Part shown: positions 59,826 through 64,000 of the stretch, piece after piece
Position numbering within the stretch: the first letter of the stretch is position 1
How the letters are laid out: each line of letters begins with the position of its first letter
Origin: Batkoa obscura
Lineage: Eukaryota > Entomophthoromycota > Entomophthoromycetes > Entomophthorales > Batkoaceae
Assembly (NCBI GenBank): GCA_030770535.1
Contig: JASVEC010000007.1
Location: forward strand, 744,001 to 808,000
Length of the DNA stretch: 64,000 nucleotides
Direction of reading: 5' to 3'
The notes under the pieces: model-generated
Told to the model about the DNA's origin: nothing
Databases searched by the model: none
What the model saw: only the letters and a program-made list of their open reading frames with translations
Position numbers and translations under genes: made by a program

Positions 59826-61556
59826 TTATCTACAATTTTGTAAATAAGATAAAATAATACCATTAGCTACTGAAACATTTAATGAATCAATTAATCCTTG
59901 ACCAAGTTTTGGTATATAAATTAATTCATCACATATGGATTGTATATTACTATTAATACCACTACCTAATTAAAAATATTAATTATTATATAATTAAATA
60001 AATAAAATGAATTAGTTTTTGAGCCTTTTTGCAATAATTTTGAAATAAGGAATTGAAAAATAGCAATGTAATTTAAAGTGAAATGGTAGAACCAAAGTCT
60101 TTTTAAACTGATATAAAAAAATAGTTTCAATTTTATAATAAATTGAATATATTGTACAAATTGATTGTTTAAAAGCTTGATTTTTTGTCAAAATTCAATA
60201 TTATTTTTCATTAAAAAAGTAACATTATTTTTTAAATATCGCATTAAAAAATCCTTGAATCAAACCTTTCCCCTTTACTCACTAAAATCACTTTGTCATC
60301 CTCCTATCCAAAATTCTATCTACAAACCTCTTCCTTTCCTTTATAAAGGAAAATCTTAAAAACTTACCTTCCGATCCCAACACTAACATCGTAGGTTTCT
60401 TAAATTTTTCTTTGTTCATTTCAAATAAACTATGACTATTATTTGATAAACAAGTACCAACGATTGACCAATGATTTTTCTTACATTCATTTAAAAATTT
60501 GACTAAATTTCTACTTAAATAGGGTAAGTTATATTCCAAAGTACCAGAACTACATTTATGTACTGTTGGATTAGGTTTGCAACTTTAGGAATAAGAGTTA
60601 ATTGATTAAATATTATGATAATTAGATCTTGTTTATTTTTGAAATTATTATAAAAAGATAAAAATAAATAGTACCTATCATCCTGACTTATTACTATGCC
60701 ACTAATATTAAAAAAACTAGCTGATCTAATAATTAAAATAATTGATTTTATTAAATTCTATATTTGTTTATTAATTGTTTCTTATTACCTTATAATAGCT
60801 CCTAAATTATGTGGGTCATAAACTCTATCTAAAACTAGCCATAAAGGTCTTTGATTTTCATTCTTTGTTAATGTTGTCTGTTTTAAGTCAATGGTGTAAC
60901 TGAAATAATAAAGTAATAAAATGATAAAATAATGAAATAATAATAAAATGAATTATTATCATTTATAATAAATTACCTATTATTTATCCCAACTTTACTC
61001 AACCCTTTTATATTATTCAATTCTAGTTTTTCACAATAAGCTATTATACCCTAAAGTTAAAATTCTATTACTAATGGAATTTAGAATACAATCCATAAAA
61101 GTCTCATTTACCTGTGTTGGTACTTCTTTAATCATTTGATTCATTTCATTTCTAGAGCTTTCAATAACTTTAACTCCTTTTTTTTCGCAAAATTCTCGAA
61201 TCTCTTCTCTTTTATTCCTTCAAAACAAACCTTTATTATTTTTATCATTATTATTATTATTGTTATACAATTTTAATGTACTGTATGTCATTATTTTGTG
61301 ATGAGGAGTATATTTAATAACTTACTCAGTTTCTAATACTTGTTTCTTTTTTCGGATTGTTGTTGGTTCTGACTTTAATAAATAAACTTTGGATACATGT
61401 CTTTTAGAATTCGATATGGCAGAGATGACCGAATTATAGCCGTAAAGGTATTCTATTTTATTATTAAAATAAAATTAATTAGTTATTATTATATTATTAT
61501 CCTATATTACCATAATTTAAATTGAGTTTATTTAGCAACCTTAAATTCTTGAACAT
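59826..61556 (-). CDS. MRM1: Mitochondrial rRNA 2'-O-ribose methyltransferase (SpoU/TrmH family)
   Basis: SpoU-type methyltransferase; yeast Mrm1 methylates the large mitochondrial rRNA. I read complement(join(59826..59965, 60368..60582, 60675..60725, 60789..60899, 60977..61050, 61112..61217, 61326..61452, 61511..61556)): eight exons, 289 residues, all phases consistent. The N-terminus MFKNLRLLNKLNLNYEYLYG is basic and mitochondrial-like. The three SPOUT motifs are LVLDRVYDPHNLGAIIRSA, the LVLGSEG(S)GI loop (completed by the last splice) and DSLNVSVANGIILSYLQ. This combination defines the family. The 402-nt last intron is unusually long for this window. Divergent from the ABC transporter with 133 bases between the start codons. 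Confidence 0.9.
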
Positions 61557-61689
61557 TTCTTTTAAAAAAAACTATAAAAAGATCGAATCACGCTTAAACT
61601 TTAAGCCACAAGACTTGAAACCTAAACTCAAAGAAAAAATCCAAACCTTAATGTTTTTTACATTTTTATCTTATTTTTTTTAAAACTTT
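61557..61689. promoter_or_regulatory. Short shared promoter region of MRM1 and the ABC transporter
   Basis: Only 133 bases separate two divergent start codons, so both promoters must lie here or reach into the genes. Long T and A runs are present; no specific motif can be named. Confidence 0.5.
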
Positions 61690-64000
61690 ATGACCCCATA
61701 TCAATTTCTAATTTATATTCAATTTCTTTTACTTACCGTCACTTCCACTCAATCCCAGACTCATCTGTCAACTCCTATCTCACCTTTATTAACTTCCATT
61801 GAGGATAAATGTCCCCCATGTTTCAATTGTATGTTAACTGATTTCAAATGTTATAATTACGGTGTATGCAATTCTAATAATGGATTATGTTCCTGTCCCA
61901 TTGGTTTTGATGGCCAAGATTGTACCTTGCCATTGTGCGGTGCCCTCACAGATGGTAAAGAACGAAAAGGACGAGAGGGTAATTCTTCCTGTGACTGTAA
62001 ATCAGGATGGAAAGGAATTAATTGTAATTTATGTAATGAAGATAAGGTATGTGATTTAATGGTACCACAAGGGCTAAATGGTACTTGTTATAAAGGTGGT
62101 ATTGTTGTCAAAGAAAATTATCAAGTTTGTAAGGTGACGAATGAAAAGATAGTGGAAATGTTAGGAAGTAAAAAGGCGATGGTGACCAAATCTTGTAATA
62201 GAAAAAAAGAGTCATGTAACTTTCAGTTTTGGACAGATGAAAAAGAGTCTTTTGATTGTAAGTTTGAACAATGTCAATTTGAAGTTGAAGGAGAAGAAGG
62301 AAAACAAAGTAGAGTTACAGGTTGTGAAAAAATAATGTGCGAATGTTTACCTGGAAAGTTTTTATGTGGAGAAAATGGGAGTATTGATATTTCGGATTTT
62401 TTAAGTCAAAAAATTAAAGGACCGGGTAAATTTAATTGTGATGAGAATAATAAATGTAGGTTTGAAGGTAATATTAATTTTAATAGTGATATTGTTGTTT
62501 TATTTCTATTTTATTTCTATTTTAGAACCAGAAATGAATAATTTAATTCTAAGTATATTTGGGGATAATTATATATCATTAGAATGTGAGTCATCCGAAT
62601 GTATTCATTATTCAGAACTACCTGGATTAAAAGTAAGTTATAGTAATTAAATAATAACATATAATAATATATAATAATAATAATAATAATAAATAAATTA
62701 TAATAGAAACCAATTAAAGAAGTAAATCGATTATTTATAAAATTAGCAGTGTGTAGTATAATAATATTCATGATATTGTTATTAATATCCTTTTATTATT
62801 TTTCTAAAAAAAAAGTAGATAATGATTATATGCCAATTGATTGGGATGATGAATCAGGTAAATTAATGGCTCATCATGTACCTACTACTTTATCTTTTAA
62901 AGATATTTGTTATCAAATTGGTAATTATTATTTAATAATAACACCATAATTATATTAATATTTTATTATTTTATTATTTATAGATGATAAAGATATTTTA
63001 AATAATATTCATGGTATTGCTAAACCTGGCCAAGTTATGGCTATTATGGGGGCATCAGGTAAGTTTATTTTAATAAATCTTATTAAATAAAACTAATAAC
63101 AAATCAATTCAGGTGCAGGAAAAAGTACATTTTTAGATATTTTAGCTCGACGAAATAAAAGTGGTAGTATATCTGGGGAAATTTGTATCAATGGTCAAAT
63201 TTTAAGCAATAAAAAATTCCGTAAAATTGTTGGATTTGTCGATCAAGAAGATATCCTAATGCCTACATTAACGGTTTATGAAACCATATTAAATTCTGCC
63301 TTATTAAGGTTACCACGTGATATGTCTTTACAAGCTAAAAAATTAAGGGTATTAGAATGTATGAAAGAATTGAAAATATTAAAAATTAAAGATAATAAAA
63401 TTGGAAATAGTGAAATACGAGGTATTTCAGGAGGTGAAAAAAGAAGAGTATCGATTGCTTGTGAAATGGTAACATCACCATCCATATTATTTTTAGATGA
63501 ACCTACTTCTGGTTTAGATGCTTATAATGCTCAAAATGTAATTGAATGTTTAGCTTCATTAGCTAAAAATTATCAAAGAACTATTTTATTTACAATTCAT
63601 CAACCAAGATCGAATATTTATTCTTTATTTGATCAATTGATTTTATTGGCTGATGGATGGTTAGTTTATTCAGGGCATGCTCAATTAGCAGTAGAACATT
63701 TTAATAAGTTAGGTTATCATTGTCCATTAGGTTATAATATTGCTGATTTTATTATTGATATTACACAAGATAATAATATCAATGTTAATAATAATAATAA
63801 TAATACTATAACTAATAATAATAACGATGAATATGAGGGGTATGAAGAATATGATGATTATAATGATAATGAATATGAAGATAATAATAATGATAATAAT
63901 AATAATAATGATAATAATAACAATAATAATTATGATAATAATTATGAAGGTAACAATCCATGGTCACATAATCCAGCCAGTAGTCCAGGATTAGAATTAC
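61690..64000 (+). CDS. Adp1-like ABCG half-transporter with EGF-like ectodomain (3' end beyond the window)
   Basis: I read join(61690..62467, 62526..62632, 62707..62920, 62984..63058, 63113..>64000), with consistent phases. A signal peptide ([20 protein letters not shown]) precedes a Cys-rich luminal part (about residues 35-260) with an EGF-like module ([18 protein letters not shown], then [12 protein letters not shown]). One membrane helix follows ([18 protein letters not shown]). The ABC domain shows Walker A GASGAGKST, Q-loop VDQED, signature [10 protein letters not shown], Walker [14 protein letters not shown] and H-loop TIHQPRS. Yeast Adp1 has this layout; the substrate is unknown. After the ABC domain a long Asn/Asp-rich low-complexity linker starts (about 63765-63955). 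The membrane domain should lie beyond 64000. Confidence 0.92.

Overview
The window is a very AT-rich stretch of nuclear DNA from a fungus. Its genes have short spliceosomal introns, mostly 45-60 nt with GTAAGT-like donors and occasional TACTAAC-like branch sites. Several genes point to a fungus: a Flc/TRP-ML membrane protein, a Pmc1-type Ca2+-ATPase, an Adp1-like EGF/ABC transporter and PTR2 peptide carriers. Nuclear complex I (NDUFS2), DGAT1, GDP-mannose 4,6-dehydratase and cofactor-independent phosphoglycerate mutase argue against a Saccharomyces-like yeast and suggest an early-diverging lineage. I cannot name the species.

Layout. 1-1932 (-): DENND6 Rab-GEF, running off the left edge. 2885-3895 (+): a divergent CDK-like kinase. 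3984-4076 (-): tRNA-Ile(UAU) with an intron. 4260-6424 (+): actin-interacting protein 1 in seven exons. 7571-8402 (+): gamma-glutamylcyclotransferase-like protein. 9585-11645 (+): Flc-like protein. 11.6-15.1 kb: a gene-free, transposon-rich stretch. 15103-15645 (+): TspO. 17245-18845 (+): NDUFS2. 19399-21161 (+): phosphoglycerate mutase, convergent with DGAT1 (21295-22783, -).

23.3-35.5 kb is the most unusual region. At least eight tandem minus-strand copies (A-H) of an unrecognised gene of about 150 codons lie here, about 0.93 kb apart. They are interleaved with two relics of a Pmc1-like Ca2+-ATPase and end at the intact ATPase gene (32152-35526, -). Relics, promoters and spacers indicate repeated duplication of a block made of small genes plus ATPase. 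One copy keeps an ECK motif in a strand-like context, so a PD-(D/E)XK-like fold is possible but unproven.

35.5-39.5 kb is gene-free and holds a piggyBac-like mini-element with TTAA duplications. Then come adenylate kinase (39518-40370, +), an unrecognised protein (40530-41273, +), CDC45 (41683-44153, -), two PTR2 paralogues (45301-46902 and 50402-52015, -) and, between these, a decayed gene (about 49.06-49.88 kb). 52-55.7 kb is a second transposon-rich stretch. The right end carries YIP1 (+), GDP-mannose 4,6-dehydratase (-), a mitochondrial rRNA 2'-O-methyltransferase (-) and an Adp1-like ABC transporter (+) cut by the window edge.

About 19 copies of one ~105-bp inverted-repeat element (called MITE-A here, ends ATATGGGG[G/A]TGT) are scattered through intergenic DNA. 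They occur as singles, inverted pairs, a tandem pair sharing an end, and one near-perfect palindrome. Exon models were built by eye from splice signals, reading phase and protein similarity recalled from known families; no database search was run.
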